Shown here: in pieces, positions 7,211-16,662 of the stretch | Layout of the letters: every line of letters begins with the position of its first letter | Position numbering within the stretch: position 1 is the first letter of the stretch | Source of the DNA: Bacteroidales bacterium | GTDB lineage: Bacteria; Bacteroidota; Bacteroidia; Bacteroidales; F082 | Assembly (NCBI GenBank): GCA_017460915.1 | Contig: JAFUAA010000008.1 | Coordinates: 1-43,425 of the forward strand | Reading direction: 5' to 3' | Length of the DNA: 43,425 bases | The notes under the pieces: model-generated | What the model was told of the DNA's origin: nothing | Databases searched by the model: none | Seen by the model: the letters and a program-made list of their open reading frames with translations, nothing else | Translations under genes and position numbers: made by a program

Positions 7211-8609
7211 AAACACGAACTTTACCCTCAGGAGTCAACACGAAAACAACGCCCATTTTCAAATTCATCCAACTGGTATTCAATGGATTAAATAATGCAA
7301 CAACATTCCCTGTGGTAAGATAAATCTGGCAAGTCCTGAAAACCCGCCCACTGATACCCAAGCCGATGTTGTCGAAACTGTGAGGCATCATCGTGTAGGT
7401 CACACAAACATCGAGTTTGTCGTAAAAGTTGCCGTCGTAGGCCAACGTCAATGCAGGGCGGAAAGCACTGCCGAGGAAACGTCCCTGCACCTGCGCGCTA
7501 AAGCGGTTGTGGGCATCGAGGTCGTAATTGCCACGCAGCAAGAGTTGGGTATTCAAAGCGGTATTATATGCCTCCATAGGAGTGAATTCCAACTGGAAAT
7601 ACTTCTGGAGCGTATCAAGGAATTGCTCGCGATACCATTCATCGGAGAAGATACGCTGCAACTGGTCGATATCCAAACCTTCGAAGAGGAAGTTGCCATC
7701 GTCGTAAAACCGGCCTGCATCGTGGACTCGGCCTTGCAAGCCCATGCCGTTCAGCCCCCAATGGATGAAGCCCAAATCCTGGACCGCAGCCACCGCGCTG
7801 AAACGCGCATCGAAACGGTATTCGGCGGCCAAATCGATGCCGAACCCTGGGTTGCGGAACAACTGACCCGCCTTGAAAGGCCCGTCGGTCATCAGTTTGC
7901 CTTCTTCACTGACATAGAGCACTTTAGGCACAGCCATGCGCATGGCGATGTTTTCTTCCAAACGTAATGTGTAGGAGTCGGCATCGGTGAAAAGCTTCGC
8001 GTCAAAACTCTGCGTGTTGACATTGGCAAAACCAAACAACAACTTGACCCGACCACCCACCGACAGTTTTTCGGTTATGTTCCGCTGATATCCGACTGCA
8101 AACTCCTGATAGACCTGCGCATTGACGTCCACATCGACTTTGGCAGGATTGTTCTCGCCCACGAAAGCCGAGTTGCCGTAGCCCAGCAACTGAATCAGAC
8201 CATCGTTATATTGGGCATTCGCCTGGGTTTTCACACCGTAATTAATGGTCAGCATGCCTTGGTTTAGGCGGCGATACAAGGTGAACAAATCCACTTGGGC
8301 ATCCAGCCCAAGGAAATTGCTCTCTTTTAGGCTGTTGGCCAGTTTTCGCAGATTCAAGGTTGTGGGCTGGTTTTGAGCGTTGAAGTCAAAAAGGTTGTCG
8401 TAACGCAAAGTCGTGTTTTGCGCATCCATTCCCAAATTGCCGACGACGAGCGACATCACGCTCTCGTAAGGCAAATCCGCGGCAGGGTTGGCCTTCATCT
8501 GATTGGGGCTCATCCGCATGAAATCGATGGGCGAGGCTTCTTGGGCTCGTGCGTTCAGGCAGACCAAAAACAACGTCGCGACCAAACAAAATTGAAACAG
8601 GTTTTTCAT
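7203..8609 (-). CDS. DUF5723 family outer-membrane beta-barrel protein
   Basis: 468 residues with a signal peptide (1-22, ending ARAQ) and alternating aromatic and hydrophobic strands through the whole length, ending in a barrel-like strand. Segments such as MKANPAADLPYESVMS, NYGVKTQANAQYNDGLI and VGGRVKLLFGFANVNT agree with DUF5723, a Bacteroidota outer-membrane family without an assigned function. It sits 6 bases after a lipoprotein gene, a common pairing for such proteins. A structural or transport role at the outer membrane is inferred. Confidence 0.8.
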   Translation of the reverse strand: MKNLFQFCLVATLFLVCLNARAQEASPIDFMRMSPNQMKANPAADLPYESVMSLVVGNLGMDAQNTTLRYDNLFDFNAQNQPTTLNLRKLANSLKESNFLGLDAQVDLFTLYRRLNQGMLTINYGVKTQANAQYNDGLIQLLGYGNSAFVGENNPAKVDVDVNAQVYQEFAVGYQRNITEKLSVGGRVKLLFGFANVNTQSFDAKLFTDADSYTLRLEENIAMRMAVPKVLYVSEEGKLMTDGPFKAGQLFRNPGFGIDLAAEYRFDARFSAVAAVQDLGFIHWGLNGMGLQGRVHDAGRFYDDGNFLFEGLDIDQLQRIFSDEWYREQFLDTLQKYFQLEFTPMEAYNTALNTQLLLRGNYDLDAHNRFSAQVQGRFLGSAFRPALTLAYDGNFYDKLDVCVTYTMMPHSFDNIGLGISGRVFRTCQIYLTTGNVVALFNPLNTSWMNLKMGVVFVLTPEGKVRVYE

Positions 8610-8615
8610 CTCCAG

Positions 8616-10142
8616 TTATTCTTCAAGTTCCACAATGCCATTATACTTTGCTCGAGCCTTCACAAAAAGGCCCAGTTTTTGGCTGGCATCCAATTTTATG
8701 TCACGATCCTCAGTATCAAGCTCATATTCCATGATGATACGGTCGGAATGCAACACCTTCTCCAAACGTTCCTCGGTCACTTCAATGCTAATCGTCGAAA
8801 CGGTAAGTTGACCGTCAAACGATGCCTGGATCAGCTGGCCTGTGCCAACCAAAGTATCGGTAATCAATTCATGATCAGAATCATACATCAAGAATCGCCC
8901 CTTCAGGTTCAGCGGCAATGTGGAGGAAAAAGTCAGATCAAGAGCCAATCTTTCAATCCAATCGGGCATGTCGAGTTGGGCGAGATCCAAATTGACCGTA
9001 TCGACATAGTTCACTTCGCTGATATTGAATGAGAAAGGAAGCTTCACATCCATCATGACATCCAGGTCACAGGTATCGGCAACGGTGACCATTTCACTCG
9101 TTCTGCTGGAGTTGACGGCAAACACCGACGAAACTAAGATGCGACCGCCACCAGAAGGAATCTTGCCATTGAGGGTTTGGCTATGCACGTCAGAAAAATC
9201 CGGTTGTACGGGCAAATCCGCAACTAACGGCAAAGGATCAAGGAGGGAATACGGTTCGATGCCATCACCCGTCACCAATGCCGAGTCAATTTCCAACTGA
9301 GCCGTCAACTCGAATGTGTTACGCTCACTGATGCGGAAACCCATGTCGTTCACTTCGAGCAGACCCGACATATTGCCTGAAAACAGGCTAAAGACCGTGT
9401 CGAGTCGGTTTCGAGATCGATAATCTTCCACATAACCCTTCATCTCGCTGAAGGCAAGGTCGGTGCCTTGAATCTTCACATCGACAAACAACTCAGGGTC
9501 GGAAGATGGCGAAACAGCGCAATGCAATTCGAAGTTGATGGTCAAGGCATTGGCGGAATCCGACACATAACGGAAACCAGTCAAGTCGAAGCCAAACGAG
9601 TTGTTTTGCGGTTCAAACTCGCGCATAAAATCATGCCCCGACGCATCCTGGATGTTGGGTGTGCTGAGCAGCACCTTTTGCAACACGCCCACGTTCGACG
9701 AGAGGAAGAAATCGAGGCGGCCTAACTTCATGGTGGCTTCAAAGACCTGAATATGGTCGGCCTCAAACACCACTGTATGCCGGAAACCCAAAACCGTATC
9801 CACGAAAGGCACCTGCACTCCACCGAAAGGATTCTCTATGGCAAAGTGTTCCTGTTGGTTCAAATCGTCGAATCTCAAAAGATCGTTACCGCTAATCACG
9901 CCAAAGGTTTCATAATGACAGTGATAAGATAGACTGCCATCATCAGAGCAATGAATCAGGCTGTCGATTTGGAATCGCTCCATCATGTCCATCATCGTGA
10001 ATGACTTGGAACCGACAGGGAGCAACACCTCGCCCTCAGCATTGATGCCATGTACGTTGCCAACATCATAATGATCTTTCTTGCACGAAGTCACCATAAC
10101 GACAACGACAAGAAACGCAATGACAATCTTATTGGTTTTCAT
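8616..10142 (-). CDS. Large lipoprotein of unknown function paired with DUF5723 protein
   Basis: 508 residues. The N-terminus is a lipoprotein signal: a hydrophobic stretch followed by VTSC, with Cys20 as the lipidated residue and KKD after it. The mature part is beta-rich, with repeated stretches of the type LxVDVKIQG, FELTAQLEID, LDLTFSSTLPLNLKGRF. Probably attached to the outer membrane. No enzyme motif is seen. The start lies 3 bases beyond the hutI stop, and the stop 6 bases before the DUF5723 gene, so hutI, this gene, the DUF5723 gene and the radical SAM gene form one close-packed cluster. Confidence 0.7.
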   Translation of the reverse strand: MKTNKIVIAFLVVVVMVTSCKKDHYDVGNVHGINAEGEVLLPVGSKSFTMMDMMERFQIDSLIHCSDDGSLSYHCHYETFGVISGNDLLRFDDLNQQEHFAIENPFGGVQVPFVDTVLGFRHTVVFEADHIQVFEATMKLGRLDFFLSSNVGVLQKVLLSTPNIQDASGHDFMREFEPQNNSFGFDLTGFRYVSDSANALTINFELHCAVSPSSDPELFVDVKIQGTDLAFSEMKGYVEDYRSRNRLDTVFSLFSGNMSGLLEVNDMGFRISERNTFELTAQLEIDSALVTGDGIEPYSLLDPLPLVADLPVQPDFSDVHSQTLNGKIPSGGGRILVSSVFAVNSSRTSEMVTVADTCDLDVMMDVKLPFSFNISEVNYVDTVNLDLAQLDMPDWIERLALDLTFSSTLPLNLKGRFLMYDSDHELITDTLVGTGQLIQASFDGQLTVSTISIEVTEERLEKVLHSDRIIMEYELDTEDRDIKLDASQKLGLFVKARAKYNGIVELEE

Positions 10143-10145
10143 AAA

Positions 10146-11387
10146 TTACACAAATCTCCCATTCAAAATCATCCTGGCCGCCTTGTTGGCGCCATAGTAA
10201 TACGGAATGAACTCCAGTTGCGTCATCGGCTGGGTAATAATGAGATTGGCGATTTTGCCTTTCGTAATGCTGCCCACCTGGTCACTCACGCCCATGGCAT
10301 AGGCCGTGTTGAGCGTGGTGGCGTTCAGCGCCTCCTCGGGCGTAAGGCGATAGCGGATGCATGCCATTGACATAATGAGTTGCATATTGCCCGAAGGCGA
10401 AGTGCCAGGATTGAAGTCGGAAGCCATGGCCACGGGCAAGCCCGCATCAATCATCTTGCGTGCCGGCGAAAGCGGCAAATTCAAGAAAAAGGCGCAACCC
10501 GGCAGGATGGTCGGCATGGTCTCAGTGTCTTTCAGGCATTCAATCTCCGCGTCGCCCATCTGTTCCAGATGGTCGACGGAGATGGCGCCATACTTCACGC
10601 CCACCTGCACGCCACCCGATATGGCCATCTCGTTGGCGTGGATTTTCGGGCGCATGCCGTATTTGATGCCCGCCATGAGGATGCGTTCGGTGTCCTCGAC
10701 GGTGAAGAAACCTTGGTCGCAGAACACGTCGATGAAGTCGGCCAAATCCTCAGCCGCCACCAACGGTATCATCTCGTTAATGACCAAATCCACATAGTCC
10801 TCTTGATGACCGCGATATTCCATAGGAATGCCATGTGCGCCGAGGAAATTCGACTTAATGGTCAAGGGCGAACTCTCCTTCAGCCGGCGGATGACGCGCA
10901 GCAGTTTCAGCTCGCTTTCGGTCGTGAGTCCATAGCCGCTCTTGATTTCGATGGCACCTGTGCCCATGCGCATCACCTCGTCAAGACGTTGCTGGGCCAT
11001 GTCGTAGAGTTCGTCCTCCGAAGTAGCCGCCGTCGCCTTGGCCGAGTTGAGGATGCCTCCTCCCCTTTTGGCGATTTCCTCGTAGCTGAGGCCACGGATC
11101 TTGTCGACGAACTCCATCTCGCGCGAGTTGGCATAGACCAAATGCGTATGTGAGTCGCAGAAAGCGGGCATCACCACGCTGCCTTTCACATCGTAAACAC
11201 GATGGTTCTCAGCGAGATATTTTCGGCAAACCTCAGAGTCCATCGAGCCGTAATCGGCGATTTTCTTTCCTTTAAGGTATAAGAAAGCGTTTTGGATTCT
11301 TCCCGTCGTGGCCATTTCGGCACCACGTTTCAGTAGCCGACCTTCTTCCTCGATGCCGACTAATTCCTTGATGTTGACGATTAACAT
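10146..11387 (-). CDS. hutI: Imidazolonepropionase
   Basis: Amidohydrolase of 413 residues that opens the ring of imidazolone-5-propionate to formiminoglutamate, the substrate of FtcD. The metal-binding motif is DSHTH (H80, H82), followed by GAHGIP, KIHANEM, SVDHLEQM and ASDFNPGT, all characteristic of HutI. The frame is open for 79 further codons upstream, but the promoter at 11408 and similarity to the family place the start at the ATG at 11387 (MLIVNIKEL). Length is normal for HutI. It lies on the same strand as ftcD but is separated from it by unrelated genes. Confidence 0.95.
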   Translation of the reverse strand: MLIVNIKELVGIEEEGRLLKRGAEMATTGRIQNAFLYLKGKKIADYGSMDSEVCRKYLAENHRVYDVKGSVVMPAFCDSHTHLVYANSREMEFVDKIRGLSYEEIAKRGGGILNSAKATAATSEDELYDMAQQRLDEVMRMGTGAIEIKSGYGLTTESELKLLRVIRRLKESSPLTIKSNFLGAHGIPMEYRGHQEDYVDLVINEMIPLVAAEDLADFIDVFCDQGFFTVEDTERILMAGIKYGMRPKIHANEMAISGGVQVGVKYGAISVDHLEQMGDAEIECLKDTETMPTILPGCAFFLNLPLSPARKMIDAGLPVAMASDFNPGTSPSGNMQLIMSMACIRYRLTPEEALNATTLNTAYAMGVSDQVGSITKGKIANLIITQPMTQLEFIPYYYGANKAARMILNGRFV

Positions 11388-11407
11388 ATTTCTTTGAAAA
11401 TTTGCCG

Positions 11408-11415
11408 CAAAGGTA
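11408..11415 (-). promoter_or_regulatory. Promoter (-7 element) of hutI
   Basis: Minus-strand TACCTTTG, the same octamer as at the ftcD promoter. Leader of about 20 bases. It is divergent from the thioredoxin promoter 32 bases away. Confidence 0.65.
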
Positions 11416-11446
11416 AAGAAAAAACGTGCAGTTGCATGATTTTTGC

Positions 11447-11454
11447 TATTTTTG
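11447..11454 (+). promoter_or_regulatory. Promoter (-7 element) of the thioredoxin gene
   Basis: TATTTTTG matches the consensus; the start codon follows 21 bases later. No good -33 element is seen. Confidence 0.6.
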
Positions 11455-11475
11455 CCAACGAAAAATCGAACCATA

Positions 11476-11913
11476 ATGAAAAAAAGCATCATCACTGCAT
11501 TCATCGTTTTGGCCTTGGGCATCACGTCCACCGCACAAGAAAAGAAAGAAGAATCGAAGGTCATACATTTGACATACAAGGAGTTTCTGAAGAAAGTTTG
11601 GGACTTCGAGAAAGCCCCTAACACCTTTAACTACAAAGGCAAGTTGCCCGCCGTCATCGACTTTTACGCCGATTGGTGCGGTCCGTGCCGCCGCGTGGTT
11701 CCCATCATGGAAAAGATGGCCGAGGAGTATGACGGCAAACTTTTGGTCTACAAAATCAATGTGGACCAGGAAAAGGAACTCGCCTCAGCATTCGGTGTCA
11801 GCAGCATCCCGATGGTACTTTTCATTCCGACGGAAGGCCAGCCGATGATGCAAGTTGGAGCGATGCAGGAAGCGGAATACCGAAAAATTATTGTGGAGCA
11901 ACTGATTAAGTGA
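11476..11913 (+). CDS. Exported thioredoxin-like protein
   Basis: 145 residues: a signal peptide (1-21, ending TSTAQ) and one thioredoxin domain with the active site WCGPC at 67-71 in FYADWCGPCRRVVP, and the cis-proline segment SSIPMVLFI. The protein probably acts as a disulfide oxidoreductase in the periplasm. The ATG at 11476 is chosen because it gives a clean signal peptide after a consensus promoter; an in-frame upstream start would lie in the promoter. The stop overlaps the GTG start of the next gene. Confidence 0.9.
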   Translation: MKKSIITAFIVLALGITSTAQEKKEESKVIHLTYKEFLKKVWDFEKAPNTFNYKGKLPAVIDFYADWCGPCRRVVPIMEKMAEEYDGKLLVYKINVDQEKELASAFGVSSIPMVLFIPTEGQPMMQVGAMQEAEYRKIIVEQLIK

Positions 11914-12515
11914 GCCTTTTCTGTACGGCATATTTCCCTTGCATCAGCTACATGGCGCGTTTTCTGTCTGAAAGCGAGCCTTTGATTGAGGTTTACGAGA
12001 CCTACCACAAGCAGACCTACCGCAACCGCTGCCGCGTGATGACAGCCAACGGCGTGCAGAGCCTGAGCGTGCCCGTCGTCAAGGTGAACGGCAACCACAC
12101 GATGACCAAGGACATGATTATCAGTTACAAAGAACCTTGGCAGCAGGTGCACCGTCGCTGCTTGGAGTCGGCTTACAAGGCTTCGCCTTACTTCGACCAT
12201 TATTTCGACACCATCCGACCGCTTTTCGAGACCCGTTTTGAACGCCTCATCGACCTAAACGACGCGGCCTTGTCGACAGTGCTAAAGATGCTGAAAGTCA
12301 AGAAGTATGTTGTGCATACGACGGACTATGTGCACGAGACCGAAAACGATTTGCGTGAGGTTTTCAGTCCGAAGAAGCTAGCCGATGCCAGCCTCTACCC
12401 TGCTTATTATCAGGTTTTCAGCGAAAAGTTCCCTTTCGCGGCGGACCTGAGCGTGTTGGATTTGGTGTTTAATGAAGGGCCGGAGGCAATGGGATATTTA
12501 AAGAAAATACCTTAA
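11910..12515 (+). CDS. WbqC family protein
   Basis: 201 residues matching the WbqC-like family (FPCISYMARFLSES, YETYHKQTYRNRCRVMTANGVQSLSVPV, WQQVHRRCLESAYKASPYFDHYFD). The family is linked to polysaccharide or aminotransferase gene clusters in some bacteria and has no confirmed activity. The GTG start at 11910 overlaps the thioredoxin stop (GTGA). Its 3' end overlaps the convergent hipA-like gene by 18 bases. Confidence 0.85.
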   Translation: MSLFCTAYFPCISYMARFLSESEPLIEVYETYHKQTYRNRCRVMTANGVQSLSVPVVKVNGNHTMTKDMIISYKEPWQQVHRRCLESAYKASPYFDHYFDTIRPLFETRFERLIDLNDAALSTVLKMLKVKKYVVHTTDYVHETENDLREVFSPKKLADASLYPAYYQVFSEKFPFAADLSVLDLVFNEGPEAMGYLKKIP

Positions 12516-13991
12516 GACGAGTTCCTTAATATACCCATCGGGTAAGTTCAACATTCCGATGCGGCTAATTTCATCGTGTTGGGCGGTTTTCTGGCGAATG
12601 ACGAACTTGCGTTCTTTCCCGTCGATTGAAGCAAGAAGATGATAATTGCCTTTGTATTGCTGTTCAATGCGAGCGTTTTCAACCCTATGGCCGTCAGCTT
12701 CAAAACAGTTGTTTTCCGTCTTTGCGTTAGCAAGTCCCAAAAACGCGAGATGCCCATTAAGTGTGGCTTCAACAGCAGAAATCCATTGCTCTTTCACGCC
12801 ATTTCGTTCGGCTATTGCACGGAATTCCAAAATGGCTTTTCCGACCTCGCTGACGATGCTCTCCGCTTTGCGTATGCCGTTTTCAGCAGCCAAATCCATC
12901 GCATCTTCTATCGTAATGCCATCGAACTTCCCGCGAATCATCAGGCAATGCCTTGTTTCGGGAAGGAAGCCGCCCGTGTTGAAGATGTAGGTCAAGTCGT
13001 AGGCTGGCGACAGTCTCCATCGGCCTTGCTCGTCCATGAGGAAAGAGAAGTTCTTGTTGTGGTCGTCGGTGTTGTTGGCCAAAATGTTGAAGACCATCCG
13101 GCGGAAGACTTCTTCACTGTCTCGTTCTGAGAGCCGCATTTTCCGGCAGACCCAAAGCAAACGCTCATAGCTGTCGGCTTCGGGATAAAGTGCCGCTAGG
13201 GTCTGCATGTGGAGTTTCATTCCCCCTTCCCTATCGAAACGCTTGGTTATGAAATGCTTGTCGCCCTCGACATCCATCAGCCAGCAGGGCATCATCTGAA
13301 TCCCTGCCTTTTTTGCCATCTCATAGTACGTCATTTCAAGTTCGGCCGTCGAGCGTTCCTTGATGCCGAACTTTAAGATGCAATGCTCAAAGCCGTTCAA
13401 GTTTCCAACTTGTCCACTGCGGATTTCTCCCGTTTCGCGGTTGATGGCAATGATGGCCTTGGGCTGTCGTCCGCCCGCCGAGGTGCCAACAGACATCAAG
13501 GCTTGCATGGTAAGCGATTGTTCTGGGACAATTCGGACATTCTCGCGTTGGGTATAGATTTGTTCGGCCAAATCAATCAAGGCTTTCAAGTTGATGTCCT
13601 CTTTTGGGTCGAAATTGGATGTCTCGGGAAGGAATTCCAATGCACCCATGGCCCGTTTTCCAAGAAAGGCAAGTTTGTCCAATGGCGTTATCTCGCCAGG
13701 TTTGACACCCTGTTGCAGTCGCCATTGCTCGAAGAGTGCGTTTCCCCAAGCATCGGGCAAAGAGTCGGCCAAGAACGGCGGCAACTTCTGGTATATCTTT
13801 TCCGACGCACCAAAGATAGGGCGAAGGCTTTGTGGCAATTTGATGGAGGCATCCAACGGCGATATGTCAAGTCCAGCCTCAATCCATTCCCGTTTATACT
13901 CGAAATAAGGGAGCCTACGGCGTGGGTCGATGCAAAGCCTCCCGACTTCACGTCCCCACAGCATCACTTTCAGAATTCTTGTAGTCGTCAT
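12498..13991 (-). CDS. HipA-family serine/threonine kinase toxin
   Basis: 497 residues. The N-terminal HipA domain (about 8-115) is followed by the kinase-like HipA_C domain. The glycine-rich loop is SVGTSAGGRQPKA (167-179). The catalytic segment NNTDDHNKN (306-314) contains D309, and AYDLT (330-334) contains D332; these align with the catalytic and metal-binding aspartates of E. coli HipA. There is a C-terminal extension of about 70 residues beyond the usual HipA end. E. coli HipA phosphorylates glutamyl-tRNA synthetase; the target here is not known. It follows the HTH gene by 12 bases, the usual antitoxin-toxin order. Confidence 0.92.
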   Translation of the reverse strand: MTTTRILKVMLWGREVGRLCIDPRRRLPYFEYKREWIEAGLDISPLDASIKLPQSLRPIFGASEKIYQKLPPFLADSLPDAWGNALFEQWRLQQGVKPGEITPLDKLAFLGKRAMGALEFLPETSNFDPKEDINLKALIDLAEQIYTQRENVRIVPEQSLTMQALMSVGTSAGGRQPKAIIAINRETGEIRSGQVGNLNGFEHCILKFGIKERSTAELEMTYYEMAKKAGIQMMPCWLMDVEGDKHFITKRFDREGGMKLHMQTLAALYPEADSYERLLWVCRKMRLSERDSEEVFRRMVFNILANNTDDHNKNFSFLMDEQGRWRLSPAYDLTYIFNTGGFLPETRHCLMIRGKFDGITIEDAMDLAAENGIRKAESIVSEVGKAILEFRAIAERNGVKEQWISAVEATLNGHLAFLGLANAKTENNCFEADGHRVENARIEQQYKGNYHLLASIDGKERKFVIRQKTAQHDEISRIGMLNLPDGYIKELVLRYFL

Positions 13992-14003
13992 GGCTTTTCA
14001 ATT

Positions 14004-14327
14004 TCATTGGCTTGTTTTCGCTGAAGCATGGCGGATGCGTTGCGCTTTTTTGCCGTTTTCCTTCATCAGATAGGGCGACTCAGGCAGTTCGGGCATCAAT
14101 TCGTCAAGGTCGTTGATGCAACCAATAGCTTTCAGAAGCAAAAGGAAGGTGCTGAGCGACATATTGGGTGCCAACCCGTTCTCAAACTTATGGATAGTGT
14201 TGATGGTCAGCCCCGACTGCTCCGCCACTTCTTTTTGGGTCATGCGTGAACGCATACGGTAGTCCTTGAAACGCGCCCCTAGGAGTTGCACCAACTCTGG
14301 TATTGAATACTCGTAATAATCCGTCAT
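14004..14327 (-). CDS. HipB-like HTH antitoxin
   Basis: 107-residue XRE-type DNA-binding protein. The helix-turn-helix covers about 15-70 (LGARFKDYRMRSRMTQKEVA, EQSGLTINTIHKFENG). It precedes the HipA kinase gene and is expected to neutralise the kinase and repress the operon. The basic C-terminal tail (about 85-107) is longer than in E. coli HipB and poorly conserved in appearance. Confidence 0.88.
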   Translation of the reverse strand: MTDYYEYSIPELVQLLGARFKDYRMRSRMTQKEVAEQSGLTINTIHKFENGLAPNMSLSTFLLLLKAIGCINDLDELMPELPESPYLMKENGKKAQRIRHASAKTSQ

Positions 14328-14345
14328 TCCTTCTTCATTTAAATT

Positions 14346-14366
14346 ATCTAATCGGATGATTTAGAT
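14346..14366. promoter_or_regulatory. Candidate HipB operator
   Basis: An inverted repeat ATCTAA-(9)-TTAGAT lies in the hipB leader between the -7 element (14411) and the start codon. Extending the arms gives 9 of 11 matching positions. Position and size fit an autoregulatory operator. Confidence 0.45.
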
Positions 14367-14410
14367 TATATTTTTATAATTAAATTAACTGATAATTGTA
14401 TTTAATGGCG

Positions 14411-14418
14411 CAAAAATA
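14411..14418 (-). promoter_or_regulatory. Promoter (-7 element) of the hipBA pair
   Basis: Minus-strand TATTTTTG. It gives a leader of about 75 bases that contains the inverted repeat. Confidence 0.6.
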
Positions 14419-14458
14419 CTGATTATTTTTGAAAGTCATTTGTTTTTTACGGAAAAAA

Positions 14459-16519
14459 TCACTTCTCAGGATAGGCAATCCTCACATGATATATACTCAT
14501 CAGTTTCTTTTTCAGCACCTTGCGGCAGGTCTCAATGTCGCGCAAAGTAAGGTCGGTGTTGAGGAACTGGCCCGCTTCCATCTGCTTGTTGATGATGCTA
14601 TCAACCAAGTCGCTGATTTTCTTTTCGTCGGGGTCTTTCAGGCTGTGGGAAGCCGCCTCGATGCTGTCGGCCATCATCAGGACGGCCGTCTCGCGCGAGA
14701 AGGGCGCCGGTCCGTGATAGGAGAACGGTGTCGGGTCGATTTCCTCGTCGGGATGCGCTTTTTGCTCGCTGATATAGAAATAATCCGTTCGGCGCGTGCC
14801 GTGGTGGGTGCGGATAAAGTCGATGACACGCTCCGGGACATGGTTCTTGTGCGCCAACTCTATGCCGTCGGTCACGTGCGAGATGATGATCTCGGCACTT
14901 TCCAGATTCGAGAGGTCGTTGTGCGGGCTATAGGCTCCATGTTGGTTCTCAGTGAAATACATCGGATTCTTGATTTTCCCGATGTCATGATACAAGGCAC
15001 CCGTGCGGGCCAGCACCGTGTCGCCACCAATTTCGAAAAGCACTTCCTCGCAAAGGTTGGCCACTTGGATGGAATGTTGGAACGTGCCTGGGGCCGTTGT
15101 GGCCAATTCGCGCAGCAACGGGCTGTTGGTATTGCTCAGTTCCAAGAGCGAAAGCGAGGTGGTGAGGCCAAAAACACGCTCCAAAATGAGGATGATAGGC
15201 TGGGCTAGCATGGTGAACAGGCCGTTCAAGACCAACAGCAGCATCACCTCCCAGTCGATTTCGCTCGTGGTGAGGAAGGTGAAAGCAAGATAGACCAACA
15301 GATAGCCCACAAAAACGAACAATGCCGCCTGAACGAAACGATGGTGCGCTCGGGTGTTAGACATGCCGAACACCGCAATGACCGTAGCTACCAACTGCAT
15401 GAAAACGAATTGGAAAGGATTGGGCACGGCCAGCGAAATCAGCATCACCGCGAAAACCTGGATGGAAAAGGCCAAACGCAGGTTGAAAAAGGCACCCACC
15501 ATGATGGCCAACAGGCACACGGGCATCATGTAAATCAAGCCAGGCGCCAATCTGACCAAGATGTACGAAGGAATGATAATCAGCAACATGATGGTGAGCA
15601 GCAGGACAATGTTGCGCAACTCGGAAAAGGCTTTCCCATGTAACTTATTGCCATACAAACCCATCAGCGTGAAGATGAGCGCAACGAGAAAAATCTGGCT
15701 CAACAACACTCGCAACGACTCGTCGCTCGACATCGAGCGCGAGGTGTATTCGCGCTGCAACGAGTTGAGCACGGCATAGGTACGGGCGTCCACATTCTGC
15801 CCTTCCGAAACGATGAGCTCGTCCTTTTGCACCATGCCGTTGGTCAGCGAGACGGCAGCCTCGGCCTTGTCGATTTCCTGGTTGGTGAGTTCGGCATTGT
15901 AGAACACGTTTTGGCGCAAAGCCCCTTTGAGCAAATCGGAAAGCAGTTTGGCCTCAATGTCGGTTCCAGCATGACCTATTATGGATTCCACAGCCTCGTT
16001 GGCCGTGTTCATGCTATAAAGCTCCCCATAGCGGGCCGAGCGCATCACACGGTTGCGGATGACGCTCACCTCGCTGGTCGGCGAGAGACCTTTGGTAGCG
16101 TTGTCGTAGGCCACAATGCCACGTTCCTGAACAGAGTCGAACACGTTGAAAAGGAAGTCGAGGTTACGGTTGCGGTCAAGATGGCTTTCGACATCCCATC
16201 GTGCATCGAAATTGACAAACAGAAGGTTACGCGAAGCTATCATTTCGTCGTCGTCGAAAATGAAAATCGGCTTCACAGCGTTTCGGGCCGCCTCTCGTTC
16301 GGCACTAAGAGTCTCATAGTCCTTGTAGATCGGGAAATCGAACGGCGCCATCAAACTTTCGTGCTGCCAGGGTTTGGAGAGCTGAAACTCGTATTTGAAT
16401 TTGCCCGTGCGTGGCATCTGCCAGCAGACTAAAACAATCGCGACAAGGAAGACCATCACCTTGCCGATGGTGTAATAACTGTGCCTTATTTTATTGAAAA
16501 AATCTTTTATCTTACTCAT
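14459..16519 (-). CDS. 7TM-HD domain phosphohydrolase (PgpH/YqfF type)
   Basis: 686 residues. A first membrane helix (MVFLVAIVLVCWQM) is followed by a large extracytoplasmic 7TMR-HDED-like domain of about 250 residues, then seven closely spaced membrane helices, then a C-terminal HD domain. The HD residues are visible in FQHSIQVANL, YHDIGKIKNP, HVTDGIELAHKNHVP and RTHHGTRRTDYF. In Listeria PgpH this architecture is a c-di-AMP phosphodiesterase; the same activity is inferred here. The ATG at 16519 (MSKIKDFFNKIRHS) fits homologues best; an ATG nine codons upstream (16546) is possible. Confidence 0.92.
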   Translation of the reverse strand: MSKIKDFFNKIRHSYYTIGKVMVFLVAIVLVCWQMPRTGKFKYEFQLSKPWQHESLMAPFDFPIYKDYETLSAEREAARNAVKPIFIFDDDEMIASRNLLFVNFDARWDVESHLDRNRNLDFLFNVFDSVQERGIVAYDNATKGLSPTSEVSVIRNRVMRSARYGELYSMNTANEAVESIIGHAGTDIEAKLLSDLLKGALRQNVFYNAELTNQEIDKAEAAVSLTNGMVQKDELIVSEGQNVDARTYAVLNSLQREYTSRSMSSDESLRVLLSQIFLVALIFTLMGLYGNKLHGKAFSELRNIVLLLTIMLLIIIPSYILVRLAPGLIYMMPVCLLAIMVGAFFNLRLAFSIQVFAVMLISLAVPNPFQFVFMQLVATVIAVFGMSNTRAHHRFVQAALFVFVGYLLVYLAFTFLTTSEIDWEVMLLLVLNGLFTMLAQPIILILERVFGLTTSLSLLELSNTNSPLLRELATTAPGTFQHSIQVANLCEEVLFEIGGDTVLARTGALYHDIGKIKNPMYFTENQHGAYSPHNDLSNLESAEIIISHVTDGIELAHKNHVPERVIDFIRTHHGTRRTDYFYISEQKAHPDEEIDPTPFSYHGPAPFSRETAVLMMADSIEAASHSLKDPDEKKISDLVDSIINKQMEAGQFLNTDLTLRDIETCRKVLKKKLMSIYHVRIAYPEK

Positions 16520-16662
16520 ATACAATGATTTACAAAAACGCTTCATTGGAAAAAGCGTGTGCTAAATTAAAAAAAAGACCAATTCCTTGAAAAAAATTGA
16601 CGAAAAAAGGCGATTTGCACTGCTTTGTTCGCTAATTTAGCGGCCAGAAAACAGCTATTATT

